From Actinocatenispora rupis (GTDB taxonomy: Bacteria; Actinomycetota; Actinomycetes; Mycobacteriales; Micromonosporaceae): 64,000 nt of DNA. This document shows, piece by piece, positions 24,149 through 33,649 of the stretch. A model generated the notes under the pieces. That model saw only the letters and a list, made by a program, of their open reading frames with translations. It did not search any database and was not told the DNA's origin. The position numbers and the translations under genes were made by a program. How positions within the stretch are numbered: position 1 is the first letter of the stretch; every line of letters begins with the position of its first letter. Location: NCBI RefSeq assembly GCF_016861975.1, contig NZ_BOMB01000041.1:1-64000 (forward strand), given 5' to 3'.

Positions 24149-25311
24149 ATCAGGCCCCGCACCGCATCGACACTGTCCACAGTGGGCAGTACTGGCGGAT
24201 CGCTGGCGGCCTTCATACCGTGCCCGGTGATCAGGCATGCGACCCGGTCGCTGTGGCGGTGCGTGCCGGGGCGCAGCAGCGCGGCGACCGAGGCGGCGGC
24301 GGCCGGTTCGGCGTGCACTCCACACTGACGTGCCAGCAGCCGGCGCGCGGCATCGATCTCGTCGTCGTCGAGCGCCACCGCCCGCCCGTCGGCGGATCGC
24401 AGCGACCGCAACGTGTGCGTACCGTCGGTCGGGTAACCGACGAGCGCGTCGTCCAGCCCCGAAACCCGGGTGTCCACGTGCCGCCACGGCTCGACGGTGT
24501 CGTGCCCCGCCCGGTACGCGCGGGCGATCGGGGCGCAGCCGGCGGGTTGCGCGACGACCGGCCGGGGTACCGGCACGCCGAGGTCGCGGTAGCCCGCTAC
24601 GACGCCGTGGACGAGCGGGCCGGCGCTGGTCGGCACGTACACGTCGGTCAGTCCCGGCAGTTGCTCGTGCAGCTCGTAGCCGACGGTGCGCAGTGCGGCC
24701 ACCGCGTGCGGGTTGACGTACGTGGTGGCGACGTTGGCGTAGCCCAGTTCCGCGCAGAGTTCGGCGCCGAGCGCGAACGCCGCGCTGTAGCCGCCTGGTA
24801 CGGCGAGGATGCGGGCGCCGTGGGCGTTTGCGGCCGCCACCTTCGCCGCTGGCGTACCCACCGGGACAAGCACGATCGCAGGCAGCCCGGCGCGGGCGGC
24901 GTACGCGGCGGCCGAGGCGGCGGCGTTGCCGCTGGACGCGCACACGACCCCGGGCGCGCGGTTCGCCAGCGCATGCGCCACCCCCGCGGCGACCGCCCGG
25001 TCCTTGAACGAACCGGTCGGGTTCAGCTGGTCGAGCTTGAGCCACACCTCCGCCACCCCGACCAACTCCGCCAGCTCTGGCGCGCAGACGACCGGGGTCA
25101 TTCCCTCGCCGAGGCTCAGCCGCGCCAGATCCGGCAACGGCAACCGGTGTTGGTACCGCCAGATCCCGGAACCGTGAGACTCCACAGCGGACACGGGACC
25201 GACGGGTGCGGCGAGGACCGGGTGGCCGCACCCGGCGCAGTGCCCGACATGCGACGACGGATAGCCGGCGCCGCACCCGGCGCACTCGTATGTCCACTGT
25301 GGAGTCGTCAT
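24145..25311 (-). CDS. threonine-synthase-like PLP-dependent enzyme
   Basis: This 388-residue fold-type II PLP enzyme has a zinc-ribbon N-terminus (CAGCG...CAGCG, about 10-33), the PLP lysine in NPTGSFKDRA (about 97-106), ASSGNAAASAAAYAARAG binding the phosphate, and SLGEGMTP. The organisation resembles threonine synthase and the threonine/serine dehydratase-like paralogues found in catabolic clusters. In this context a beta-elimination or replacement on an amino-acid intermediate is more likely than threonine biosynthesis (inference). It overlaps the downstream deacylase, and its start abuts the stop of the dehydrogenase upstream. Confidence 0.85.
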   Translation of the reverse strand: MTTPQWTYECAGCGAGYPSSHVGHCAGCGHPVLAAPVGPVSAVESHGSGIWRYQHRLPLPDLARLSLGEGMTPVVCAPELAELVGVAEVWLKLDQLNPTGSFKDRAVAAGVAHALANRAPGVVCASSGNAAASAAAYAARAGLPAIVLVPVGTPAAKVAAANAHGARILAVPGGYSAAFALGAELCAELGYANVATTYVNPHAVAALRTVGYELHEQLPGLTDVYVPTSAGPLVHGVVAGYRDLGVPVPRPVVAQPAGCAPIARAYRAGHDTVEPWRHVDTRVSGLDDALVGYPTDGTHTLRSLRSADGRAVALDDDEIDAARRLLARQCGVHAEPAAAASVAALLRPGTHRHSDRVACLITGHGMKAASDPPVLPTVDSVDAVRGLM

Positions 25312-26333
25312 CAGCGCAGGTCGTCCATTGCCACCGGGGCACCTGTCTCCAGCGAGCGCAGGGCAGCCTCGATCATCGCCACGTTCTCCAACCCGTCACG
25401 GAACGTGCCCTCCGGCGTGACCCCGTCCAGCACGCAGTCCACGAAGTACCGCATCGGCTGGTACATGTAGTGGTCCAGCTTCCCCCAACGGTTCTTGCGC
25501 CCCAACGGAACCCACGGGTAGGTGTACTTGTCGGTCACGAACGAGATGCCGCTGTAGTCCTGGTCGTAGTCGATCTTGCCGGCCTCGCCGTACAGGGACA
25601 TGTGGCAGTCCAGGACGCTCGGATTCGCGTCCGGCACGATCCAGGACGTCTCGAACGTGACGTTCGCGGTCTCGAACTCGACCATCGTCTGGATGCAGTC
25701 CCACGTGTCGACGCCCTTCGCGGCCAGAACGCCCTTGTGACCCCGCGCGTACACCGACTTCGGGCGCTGTCCGAGCACCCAGCACATCATGTCCATGGTG
25801 TGCGGGTACAGAAACCAGTGCGGTCCGGACTTGCCGGCCCAGCCGAGCCAGTTCTCCGCCACCTCGATCGCGTCGGACAGGCGAATGTAGCCCATCACCG
25901 GCGCACCGATCCCGCCCGCGTCGACGGTCTCCTTGATCAGACCCCACTGCGGGTCCCAGCGCAGATGGAAGTCCACCATGGACAGTCCGCTGCTCGACTC
26001 GGCCAGCTCGGTGAGTTCCTTTGCCTGGGCCAGATCCGTGGTCAGCGGCTTCTCGACGAGGACGTTCTTACCCGCCTCCAACAGGGTACGGGTCGGCGCC
26101 GAGTGCGCGTGGTCCGGCGTGGCGACGCTGAACGTCGAGACGTCGCTCGCCGCCAGCTCCCGCACGTCGGTGGTCCACTCGCAGCCGTACTTCGCCGCGA
26201 CGCTCTTCGCCTTCTCGGCGTCCAGGTCGCACACCACCGCCAACTCCGCGCGCTCGTAGTCGTCGTACACCATCGGGTGGTTCTGTCCCCAGATGCCGAG
26301 TCCGACGACGCCGACCTTGAGCTTCTCCGGCAT
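25311..26333 (-). CDS. Gfo/Idh/MocA-family oxidoreductase
   Basis: This 340-residue NAD(P)-dependent dehydrogenase has Rossmann motif GVVGLGIWGQNH (about 8-19), EKPLTT containing the catalytic Lys (about 95-100) and the C-terminal beta-sheet domain with WFLYPHTMDMMCWVLG as the substrate-site helix (the expected His-Asp-like region). Relatives oxidise sugar or inositol derivatives. An excellent AGGAGG site lies 8 bases before the ATG at 26333. It is the third gene from the end of the cluster transcribed from 31175. Confidence 0.87.
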   Translation of the reverse strand: MPEKLKVGVVGLGIWGQNHPMVYDDYERAELAVVCDLDAEKAKSVAAKYGCEWTTDVRELAASDVSTFSVATPDHAHSAPTRTLLEAGKNVLVEKPLTTDLAQAKELTELAESSSGLSMVDFHLRWDPQWGLIKETVDAGGIGAPVMGYIRLSDAIEVAENWLGWAGKSGPHWFLYPHTMDMMCWVLGQRPKSVYARGHKGVLAAKGVDTWDCIQTMVEFETANVTFETSWIVPDANPSVLDCHMSLYGEAGKIDYDQDYSGISFVTDKYTYPWVPLGRKNRWGKLDHYMYQPMRYFVDCVLDGVTPEGTFRDGLENVAMIEAALRSLETGAPVAMDDLR

Positions 26334-26447
26334 GTGTGTCCTCCTAGGTGTTTCTCCCGCAGCAAAGTCGGGATCGTTTGGCAGGGAACGGTTCTGCGTT
26401 GCCGACCGGGCTTGTCCCGAGGTCCCGCGCGGACGTCGGGACATGCC

Positions 26448-27893
26448 TCAGAACCGGTTCAGGTCGAACGTGATGGTCTTCAGGTCGGTCATCGCCTCCA
26501 GCGTGGCCATGCCACCGAGCCGACCCACTCCGCTGCCGGTACCGCTGCCACCGCCGAACGGCACGTGGATCTCCCAGTACCCGGAGTGCTCGTTGATGTT
26601 GACGATGCCGGTACGCAGGCGTTCGGCGACGCGGAAACCGCGGCTGGCGGAGCGCGTCCACACCGATCCGACGAGCCCGAACTGCGCGCCGTGCGCCAGC
26701 GCCATCGCCTCGGCTTCGGTGTCGAAGACGACCAACGGCAGCATCGGGCCGAAGCTCTCCTCCACGTACACCTCCGCGGTGGGGCTCACGTCGGCCAGCA
26801 CGGTCGGCGCGTAGTACAGCTCGGAGCCGAGATGCGGTACCCGGTGGCCGCCAGCGACCAGCCGCGCCCCGCGCGCGGTGGCGTCCGCGACGTGCCGGTC
26901 CATCTTCGCTGCGACCGGCGCGTTGTTCAGCGGCCCCATCGTCGTACCGGCGGCTTTCGGGTCGCCGAGCCGCACCTGGTTCGCCTGTGCCACCAGCAAT
27001 TCCGCCAACTCGTCGGCGACACCCCGCTGGACCAGGACCAGTTCGGTTGCCGAGCAGCACTGGCCGGCGTTGAAGAACGCACCCGCCGCGAGCGATCCGG
27101 CGGCGGCGTCCAGATCGGCGTCGGCGAACACGAGCGTCGGCCCGTTCCCGCCCAGCTCCAGGAGCAGCGGTTTGCCCGCCGCCCGCTCGGCGATCCGCCG
27201 CCCGGTCGCGGTACTGCCGGTGAACCCGACAGCATGCGTACCCGGGTGCGTGACGGCCGCATCCCCCACGACCGCTCCGTCGCCGGTGACGAGGTTCAGG
27301 ACACCGGGCGGCACGCCGGCGCCGGCCAGGCACTCTGCAAGCAGTACCGCGCAGTGGCTCGTGGTGGGGGCCGGCACCCAGACCAGGCAGTTGCCGGTCG
27401 CGATGCCCGGCGCCAGGTACTCGGTGGGGATGTTGACCGGGAAGTTCCACGGCGTGACGATCGCGTAGACACCGCGCGCCTCGTACCGGCTCAACGCGCG
27501 CTTGTTCGGATCGGCGAGCGGCAACGCCTCCCCGGCGAGGTGCTTGACATGTGCTGCGGCCGAGAGGAACCCGTCGATCGCTGTGCCGACCTCCGCGTAC
27601 GCCTCGGTGGCCAGCGGCTTGCCCTGCTCCGCGCTGAGTGCCGAGGCGAGCGCGTCCCGCCGTTCGCTCAGCGCCTCGGCGATCCGCTCGCACAGCGCCG
27701 CCCGCTCCCACACCGGCGTATACCGGAAATCGAGCGCCGCGTGCGCCGCCGCGACGGCTCTGTCCACATCGGACCTGCTGCCCCGGGCCAGTACCGCAAC
27801 CGGGGTGCCGTCGGCCGGGTTCGTCGAGGCGAAGGTCTCACCGGAGTCCGACGCCACCCATTCGCCGCCGATGAACAGTCCCTGAGTGTCCAC
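26448..27893 (-). CDS. aldehyde dehydrogenase
   Basis: This NAD(P)-dependent aldehyde dehydrogenase has 481 residues. It carries TPWNFP with the oxyanion Asn (about 149), GFTGSTATGRRI (cofactor), the general base Glu in LELGGN (about 251) and the nucleophile in NAGQCCSATE (second Cys of the pair, about 285), and ESFGPMLPL at about 380. It is close in plan to succinate-semialdehyde or vanillin-type dehydrogenases, so an acid-forming oxidation of an aldehyde intermediate is expected. It starts GTG at 27893, 55 bases after the permease stop. Confidence 0.9.
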   Translation of the reverse strand: MDTQGLFIGGEWVASDSGETFASTNPADGTPVAVLARGSRSDVDRAVAAAHAALDFRYTPVWERAALCERIAEALSERRDALASALSAEQGKPLATEAYAEVGTAIDGFLSAAAHVKHLAGEALPLADPNKRALSRYEARGVYAIVTPWNFPVNIPTEYLAPGIATGNCLVWVPAPTTSHCAVLLAECLAGAGVPPGVLNLVTGDGAVVGDAAVTHPGTHAVGFTGSTATGRRIAERAAGKPLLLELGGNGPTLVFADADLDAAAGSLAAGAFFNAGQCCSATELVLVQRGVADELAELLVAQANQVRLGDPKAAGTTMGPLNNAPVAAKMDRHVADATARGARLVAGGHRVPHLGSELYYAPTVLADVSPTAEVYVEESFGPMLPLVVFDTEAEAMALAHGAQFGLVGSVWTRSASRGFRVAERLRTGIVNINEHSGYWEIHVPFGGGSGTGSGVGRLGGMATLEAMTDLKTITFDLNRF

Positions 27894-27948
27894 TGTGGTC
27901 TCCCTCGAAAGTGCTGACGGTCCGCCGTCGATTCGGAGGCCGCGCGAA

Positions 27949-28773
27949 CTAGCCCTTGACCGCGCCGAAGGTGAGGCCGCTGACGATGTGCCGGCGGAAC
28001 AGCCAGAACAGCAGCATCGGCACGGCCATGCTGACCGCCGAGGTGGCCGCGATGTAGTTCCACGAGATGCCGGAGGTGGCGAAGAAGCTCAGCGCGCGTA
28101 CGGTCAGCGGCACCGAGTCGCCGCCGGTCATCGGCATCGCGAAGATGAGATTGTTCCAACAGAACACAAACACGAAGACACCCGAAACGACGAGTCCCGG
28201 CGCGACCATCGGCAGGACCACGGTGACCAGGCTGCGGAGCCTGCCGCAGCCGTCGACCAGCGCCGCCTCCTCGATCTCCACCGGGATCTCGGCGAAGAAA
28301 CCGCGCAGCAGCAATACACCCAGCGGCACCGCGAACGTCTGGAACGCGAGGATCACGCCGATGTTGCCGCCGATCAGGCCGACCTTCGACAGCACGACGA
28401 ACAGCGGCAGCACGAACACCACCGGCGGCGCCAGCATCAGCCCCAGGTACCACGTGGACAGGACGGACCGGCCGCGGAACGTGAAGCGGGTCAGCCCATA
28501 GCTTGCCCCGATCACCAACGGCATCGCGATCAGCGTTGCGCCACCGGCCTGGATCAGGCTCGCCCACAGCGCGGACCGGCCCGAGCCGGGCGAGACGAAC
28601 ACGTACTTCAGTGCGCTCAGGTCGGGCACGAACAGCAGCGAGTGCGAGCTGGCGGTACCGCTCTGCGGCGGCCGGATCGCGAGCAACAGGAACCACACGA
28701 TCGGCGCGACGAACGCCAGTACCACCACGAGCAGCAGCAGGTGCCACAGCACCCGGGTCAGGCGTGCGGTCAT
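27949..28773 (-). CDS. carbohydrate ABC transporter permease (MalG type)
   Basis: This 274-residue inner membrane permease has about six helices. The EAA loop is EEAALVDGCGRLRSLVTVVLP (about 166-186), where the cytoplasmic ATPase docks. The C-terminal FRRHIVSGLTFGAVKG is the usual end of MalG-type permeases. No ATPase gene is present in the operon; systems of this type often share the housekeeping MsiK-like ATPase in actinobacteria. It overlaps the MalF-type gene by 4 bases. Confidence 0.9.
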   Translation of the reverse strand: MTARLTRVLWHLLLLVVVLAFVAPIVWFLLLAIRPPQSGTASSHSLLFVPDLSALKYVFVSPGSGRSALWASLIQAGGATLIAMPLVIGASYGLTRFTFRGRSVLSTWYLGLMLAPPVVFVLPLFVVLSKVGLIGGNIGVILAFQTFAVPLGVLLLRGFFAEIPVEIEEAALVDGCGRLRSLVTVVLPMVAPGLVVSGVFVFVFCWNNLIFAMPMTGGDSVPLTVRALSFFATSGISWNYIAATSAVSMAVPMLLFWLFRRHIVSGLTFGAVKG

Positions 28774-29699
28774 GACAGACCTCCCGACCTGCGACCGGCG
28801 GTCAGCAGGTACACGTTGATCAGCAGCGCGACGAACAGCGTCACCAGCCAGGTCAGCGCCGACGCGTAGCCGATGTTGTAGTACGTGAGTCCGGTGTAGA
28901 AGATGTTGAGTCCCAACGTGGTCGTCGCGTCGCCGGGCCCGCCCTGGGTCTGCACGTACACGATGTCGAAGACATTGACGGTCGCGATGAACCGCAACAG
29001 CACCACCGTCACGATCACCGAGCGCATCAGCGGCAGCACCACCGACCAGGTGGTCCGAAGCCGGCCCGCACCGTCGATCGCCGCGGCTTCCAGCACGTCA
29101 CGGGGTACGCCCTGAAGGGCGGCAAGGAAGATCAGCGCGGCAAACGGCGTCCACTGCCACACCTCGGTGACCATGATGCCCACCAGCGCGGTCTTGGTGT
29201 CACCGAGGATTCCTGCCTCCGGCGGTGTCACGCCGACCGCGGACAGCAGCGTCGGCGCGATCCCGTCCGTCTGGTAGAAGTAGCGGAACGCGAGTCCGGC
29301 GACGGCCGGGGCGATCGCGGTCGGCAGGATGATCAGGCTGCGCGCGAGTTTCACCCCGCGCAGCTTCTTGTTGAGCAGCAGCGCGACACCGAAGCCCAGC
29401 AACAGTTCCGCACCGGTGGTGACGACCGCGAACAGCATCGTCCGGCCGATCGCACCGACGAACTGCTCGTCCGCGAACGCGTACGCGAAGTTGCGGAGGC
29501 CGACGAACCGCAACGGGTTCGACGCGATGCTCAGGTTGTACAGGCGAACGCTGTTGAGCAACGCCTGGATCTGCGGGTAGAGGCTGAGCAGGATCAGCAC
29601 AGCCATCGAGGGCAGCAGCCACGGCGCCGGGCCGCGCAGGAAACCGCGTCGGGTGCGCGATCGGTCCTTCGCCGGCACGCGAGTGGTCGAGACGATCAC
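28770..29699 (-). CDS. carbohydrate ABC transporter permease (MalF type)
   Basis: This 309-residue permease has a basic cytoplasmic N-terminus (DRSRTRRGF), about six helices and the EAA loop LEAAAIDGAGRLRTTWSVVLP (about 200-220). It pairs with the MalG-type protein in the next gene to form the membrane channel of a CUT1-type importer. It follows the binding-protein gene at 29727 by 27 bases, in the order binding protein, MalF, MalG. Confidence 0.9.
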   Translation of the reverse strand: MIVSTTRVPAKDRSRTRRGFLRGPAPWLLPSMAVLILLSLYPQIQALLNSVRLYNLSIASNPLRFVGLRNFAYAFADEQFVGAIGRTMLFAVVTTGAELLLGFGVALLLNKKLRGVKLARSLIILPTAIAPAVAGLAFRYFYQTDGIAPTLLSAVGVTPPEAGILGDTKTALVGIMVTEVWQWTPFAALIFLAALQGVPRDVLEAAAIDGAGRLRTTWSVVLPLMRSVIVTVVLLRFIATVNVFDIVYVQTQGGPGDATTTLGLNIFYTGLTYYNIGYASALTWLVTLFVALLINVYLLTAGRRSGGLS

Positions 29700-29726
29700 G
29701 GATCTCTCCTTCGCCGCGGGGCGTGG

Positions 29727-31175
29727 TCAGCTGGGTCGGCCGGACAGCCGCTGGAGCAGGTCGCGGGTGCGGTCGACGGTGTCCGGGTAACTGGCGCGTG
29801 GCCACGGCAGGAATCCGTCGATGCCCATCGTGTCGACGGCCTGCCGCTGTACCGCGGCCAACGCGCTGTCCGGGCTGTCCTGCCCGGCAAGAACCTTGTT
29901 CAGTCGCCGGCCGTAGTAGCCCTCGATCGTGGTGTAGTTCATGCTCGGCGGCCGTACCGCCTTGCCGTCGCCGTCCCGCAGTCCGCGCAGCTGCACGTCC
30001 AGGAACGGGTACTGGCGGGTGACCTGCTCGTCGCCGTAGAGCGAGGCCCGCGCGAAGTCGGCGAACAGGCTGTCCGGCAGCAGCGCCATCTTCCGCTGCG
30101 TCGCCGCGCTCGTCACCCACTTGATGAACCGCCAGCACGACTCGCGTTTCGCCGAGTACTTGCTGATGCCGAAGGCATAGCCACCGATGCTCGTCTTCTG
30201 CGGATAGCCGGGCCGCTGTGGCAGGGGCGCCACCCCGTAGCGCCCGACGACCGGCGACTGCGCTTTCCCCATGTACGTGGTCCGCGTGATGAGCCGGATG
30301 TACGGGGTCCACCAGTAGAACATCCCGACGGTGCCGGAGCTGAACGCGGTGCCGGCGTCGAACCAGACGTAGTTGACCGCAGCCGCCGGCGAGTTGCGGT
30401 ACAGCTGGTGGAACATGCTCAGTGCGGTGCGGTTCTCGGGCGAGTCGAGGGTCGGGGTGAAGTCCCAGCGCTTCGAGCCCGGGAACGAGCGGAACCAGCG
30501 CGCGCCGTTGCTTGCGGCCAGCTGCGAGTACATGTGGACGATCGGTTGCGGGCCCGCACCGGACACCACCGTGCCGTGCATCGTCCGGCCGCCGACGCGG
30601 CGTCCGTCGATGGCCCGTACCCGGTCGAGGTAGTCGTCCCAGGTCCACGACTGGTCGGTGCGCCGTGGCGGCGCGTCGAGGCCGAGCCGGTCGAACACGT
30701 CGGTGCGGTACATCGCGACCTGGCTGTACGCGGCGGCCGGCAGCGTGTAGACGTGCCCGCCCCATTCGCTGAGGCTGTGGATCGTACTGGGAATGAAGTC
30801 GTCGGGCCGCACCTCGTCGCGGTCCCGCGCGATCAGGTCGTCGAGGCTGACGAGCCAGCCGCTGTTGGCCCACCGGGACAGCCACATCGAGTCCGGCGAC
30901 ACCACGTCGATGCTGTTCTGCTTGGTGAGGAAAGCGTTGGTGGAGCGGGCATTCAGCGTGTCGTAGTCGAGCCCCTCCAACCGTACGGTGATGCCGGTCT
31001 GCCGACGGAACTCCGGCAACAGCCGCTGTACGGCGTAGAAGAACGGATCCTGCACGGTGAGCACGCTGATCTGTTTCGGATCGGTGTCGCCCGAGCCGCA
31101 TCCGCTCGCCCCTGCGGCGGTACCGGCCGCGGCAAGTCCGACCGCGGCGGCGCGGAGTGCAGTACGTCGTCGCAC
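29727..31175 (-). CDS. ABC transporter substrate-binding lipoprotein, CUT1 type
   Basis: This extracellular solute-binding protein (family 1) has 482 residues. It begins VRRRTALRAAAVGLAA with a short Tat-like twin-arginine-containing signal and a lipobox-like GASGC at about 24-28. The mature protein follows: ISVLTVQDPFFYAVQRLLPEFRRQTGITVRL, then SIDVVSPDSMWLSRWANSGWLVSL and the aromatic-rich ligand-cleft segment. GTG at 31175 is chosen because GGAGGAGG precedes it by about 6 bases and the signal starts there. The substrate is unknown, but the cluster suggests an acylated or amino-sugar-like compound. Confidence 0.87.
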   Translation of the reverse strand: MRRRTALRAAAVGLAAAGTAAGASGCGSGDTDPKQISVLTVQDPFFYAVQRLLPEFRRQTGITVRLEGLDYDTLNARSTNAFLTKQNSIDVVSPDSMWLSRWANSGWLVSLDDLIARDRDEVRPDDFIPSTIHSLSEWGGHVYTLPAAAYSQVAMYRTDVFDRLGLDAPPRRTDQSWTWDDYLDRVRAIDGRRVGGRTMHGTVVSGAGPQPIVHMYSQLAASNGARWFRSFPGSKRWDFTPTLDSPENRTALSMFHQLYRNSPAAAVNYVWFDAGTAFSSGTVGMFYWWTPYIRLITRTTYMGKAQSPVVGRYGVAPLPQRPGYPQKTSIGGYAFGISKYSAKRESCWRFIKWVTSAATQRKMALLPDSLFADFARASLYGDEQVTRQYPFLDVQLRGLRDGDGKAVRPPSMNYTTIEGYYGRRLNKVLAGQDSPDSALAAVQRQAVDTMGIDGFLPWPRASYPDTVDRTRDLLQRLSGRPS

Positions 31176-31248
31176 TGGCGGCCTCCTCCCTCGTCTCCGC
31201 GGGTGCAGGGCAGGGTCGGCGTCTCCCCGACCAACGCACCGTTGCGGC

Positions 31249-31276
31249 GTTTGGTATGTTCGGGACTCGCTCAAAC
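31249..31276. promoter_or_regulatory. inverted repeat between divergent ROK gene and transporter operon
   Basis: GTTTG at 31249-31253 is mirrored by CAAAC at 31272-31276 with a TATG/ACTC-containing spacer. This AT-enriched stretch lies between the two divergent starts. ROK regulators bind such repeats, so it is a candidate operator controlling the island. The evidence is position and weak symmetry only. Confidence 0.35.
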
Positions 31277-31367
31277 TAACCTGGCAGGGCAGGATGTCAA
31301 GGAGAGTCCACACCGTGGACCCGGTACGGTCAGCAGCCACACGTGATCCGAACGGGGCACAGCAGCC

Positions 31368-32570
31368 ATGGCCACCTCACCACCCACCGACATGCCGACC
31401 CGACCACTGATCTCGGCCGCGGTTGTGGGCCGGGCCAATCGGGGGCGCGTACTCCAGGCGCTGTTCGACCTCGGCCCGACCAGCCGTGCCGAGCTGGCGC
31501 GCTACACCGGAGTCAACCGGTCGACCATCACCGCCATCGTGCAACCGTTGGTGGACAACGGATTTCTGCTTGAAGGTGCCCCACTTCCGGCCGGCGGCGC
31601 CGGCGGCAAGCCGGCCCGCCCGCTGACGCTGTCCCCCACCGCGAGCCCGATCGGCGCCGTACAGGTGTTGCAGGGCCGCGTCCGCTCCGCGCTGGTCTCG
31701 ATGACCGGCGACATCCTCGCCCAGGACACCCGGCGTCTGCCCGTCACCGGCCGCCGCGCACGCGAGGCGACCGACGCCATCGGCGCCTCCCTGGAGGCCG
31801 TACTGGCCGCAGCGAAGCGCCCGCCCTTCGGAGTCGGCGTGGCCGTCGGTGGCATGGTCGACACCGACCGCGGCAGCATCGTCGAGGTCAACCTCGCGCC
31901 GGCACTCGACGGGCTGGCGCTCGGCCCGGCGCTCGCCAGCCGTATCGGCCTGCCGGTGCTGCTCGACCACCATCCACGCGCGTTGCTACTCGGCGACAGA
32001 TGGTTCGGCCCCGGTCGCGGGATCAGCACCTTCGCCGTGCTGTACACCGGCGAGGTGCTGGGTGGCGCGCTGATGCTCGGCGGGCATCTGCACCGGGGGC
32101 CGGCCGGCGCAGGTGGCGAGCTCGGGCACACGTTCGTCCAAGTGGACGGGGAACTGTGCCGGTGCGGCCGGCGCGGCTGCTGGGAGACGATCGCGACGCT
32201 CGACTGGCTGCGGCGGCGCGCCGCCGAGGCCGGACTGCCGGACGCGGCTCGGATCAGTACCGCGAAGCTGTGCCGGCTCGCCGCCAAGGATCCGGCGGCG
32301 GCGCGACTGCGCGACACGTACGCGCGCAATCTCGCGGTGGGCATCGCCAACCTGCAACAGACCCTCGCCGCCAACCGGTACGTGCTGCACGGCGATGCGG
32401 CCCGTGGCGGCGAACCGTTCGCCACGGCGATCCAGCAGCATGCGCGGGACCTGGTGCCGGAGCACCCCGGCGGCCGCCCCACCGTCGTACTGGGCGGTGA
32501 CGACGACCGAGCCGCCCTGCTCGGCGCCGCCGGCCTCGTACTCTCCGACCAGCTTCAGTTCACCGTCTGA
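31368..32570 (+). CDS. ROK-family transcriptional regulator
   Basis: This 400-residue NagC/XylR-type regulator has an N-terminal winged helix (TSRAELARYTGVNRSTITAIVQPLVDNG, about 38-65) and a sugar-kinase-like ROK domain. The ROK zinc motif GELGHTFVQVDG...CRCGRRGCWE (about 254-275) is complete. The kinase motifs are degenerate, as in regulators: the usual DND is replaced. It is divergent from the transporter operon at 31175 and is the obvious local regulator, with the transported compound or a product as inducer. Confidence 0.9.
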   Translation: MATSPPTDMPTRPLISAAVVGRANRGRVLQALFDLGPTSRAELARYTGVNRSTITAIVQPLVDNGFLLEGAPLPAGGAGGKPARPLTLSPTASPIGAVQVLQGRVRSALVSMTGDILAQDTRRLPVTGRRAREATDAIGASLEAVLAAAKRPPFGVGVAVGGMVDTDRGSIVEVNLAPALDGLALGPALASRIGLPVLLDHHPRALLLGDRWFGPGRGISTFAVLYTGEVLGGALMLGGHLHRGPAGAGGELGHTFVQVDGELCRCGRRGCWETIATLDWLRRRAAEAGLPDAARISTAKLCRLAAKDPAAARLRDTYARNLAVGIANLQQTLAANRYVLHGDAARGGEPFATAIQQHARDLVPEHPGGRPTVVLGGDDDRAALLGAAGLVLSDQLQFTV

Positions 32571-32864
32571 GCCACACCCACTCCCACACCGGGCGGAGGC
32601 ACACGCCGTGCCGGTGCCGCCCGGCCGCTGGCCGGTGCGGGTGCTGCACGCGCAGCCGTCGTTGATCAACATGTTGGAGTGGCCAACGGGTGGCAACTGG
32701 CGCGCCACGGTCCGGACGGGACGGTGGAGGTGTTGCTGTGGCGGGTCGCGTTGGGGTCCTGGGCGGGGGGTCGAAGTAGCCGAAGAAGCGTTTGGCGTCG
32801 GTGAGGGTTCGCGCGGGCCAGCCTGCTCCCGGATCGCCTTGTCGATGGCCAGTACGGTGTCGCC
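32571..32864. other. possible decayed sequence
   Basis: On the minus strand one frame reads EEVHGDTVLAIDKAIREQAG and the next frame continues WPARTLTDAKRFFGYFDPP. This is protein-like text broken by a frameshift, without a start or a recognised family. It is probably the remains of a small gene. Confidence 0.35.
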
Positions 32865-33479
32865 GTGGACTTCCTCCGGACAGGATGGTTGGGCGTCGGC
32901 CTCGGCCCGTACCGCCGGTGCGACGGCACATACAGCTTCTACGATGTCGACCAGCTCCCCGCGTTGCCCGATCACCTCTTCGACGGGACGTTCGGCTGGC
33001 TGCCGCCGGGCAAGGTTCGCGCAAGCGCGGGGGCCGACCGTCTGCCGACAGCACTACGCCGGCAGATCCCGGACGTTGTCACCACCTTCTTCGACCAGCC
33101 CGAGCTGCAGGCGGCCATCCCCTCCTGCACCGACTGCTACTGGGACGTCAGCCGCTCCACGATCCCCGGCCCGTTCGGCAACGGTGACCGTCTCCTCCGC
33201 GTCCTCGCCGACTCGCAGGACTGCATCCTCTGGTACCTGCACATTCTCTCCGACGGACGCCATCAAGTCGTCGCGGCGGGCCAGCGGTACGGCGACGATC
33301 TGCCCCTGCCGTCCGCCGCGCACCTGAACTTCGAGCTGGCCACTGTGGCCGACGACTTCGAGTCCTTCCTCTACAGGTTCTGGGTCGAGAACACCGCGTG
33401 GTTCGAGGTTGTCCACGACGAGCGGGACGAGAGCGCACTCTCCCCAGCGGTATTCGACTATCTGGCGCAACTGCCGTAG
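32865..33479 (+). CDS. hypothetical protein, possibly SUKH-like
   Basis: This 204-residue soluble protein contains TGWLGVGLGPYRR, DCILWYLHILSDGRHQVV and ADDFESFLYRFWVENTAWFE near its end. The last element, a helix carrying FESFLYRFWxEN, recalls the C-terminal helix of SMI1/KNR4 (SUKH) immunity and regulatory proteins, but the overall match is not firm. It starts GTG at 32865; no strong ribosome site is seen. No toxin gene is present next to it. Confidence 0.6.
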   Translation: MDFLRTGWLGVGLGPYRRCDGTYSFYDVDQLPALPDHLFDGTFGWLPPGKVRASAGADRLPTALRRQIPDVVTTFFDQPELQAAIPSCTDCYWDVSRSTIPGPFGNGDRLLRVLADSQDCILWYLHILSDGRHQVVAAGQRYGDDLPLPSAAHLNFELATVADDFESFLYRFWVENTAWFEVVHDERDESALSPAVFDYLAQLP

Positions 33480-33539
33480 GCCCGGCTGTCTGCGCCGGCC
33501 TTGTACCGCCGCGAACAGTGCCGCGGTCGGCGGCGAGGT

Positions 33540-33640
33540 ACCGGCGTCGGTGAGGCGGCGGATCATGCCGGTGATCGCGCCGGTGGTCAGGCCGGTCGGC
33601 CCGGCGAGTCGCCCGGCGGTCGCCGGCCCGTGGTCCATCT
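33540..33640 (-). pseudogene. MarR-family regulator fragment
   Basis: About 30 codons on the minus strand read GRLAGPTGLTTGAITGMIRR followed by LTDAG, the recognition region of a MarR winged helix. No other domain remains on either side. It is a short relic between two intact genes. Confidence 0.45.
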
Positions 33641-33649
33641 TCGGAACGG

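Noticed and set aside
32865-33479. Toxin-immunity pair with a SUKH-like immunity protein
   Set aside because: No polymorphic toxin gene lies beside it, and the SUKH match rests on one C-terminal helix.
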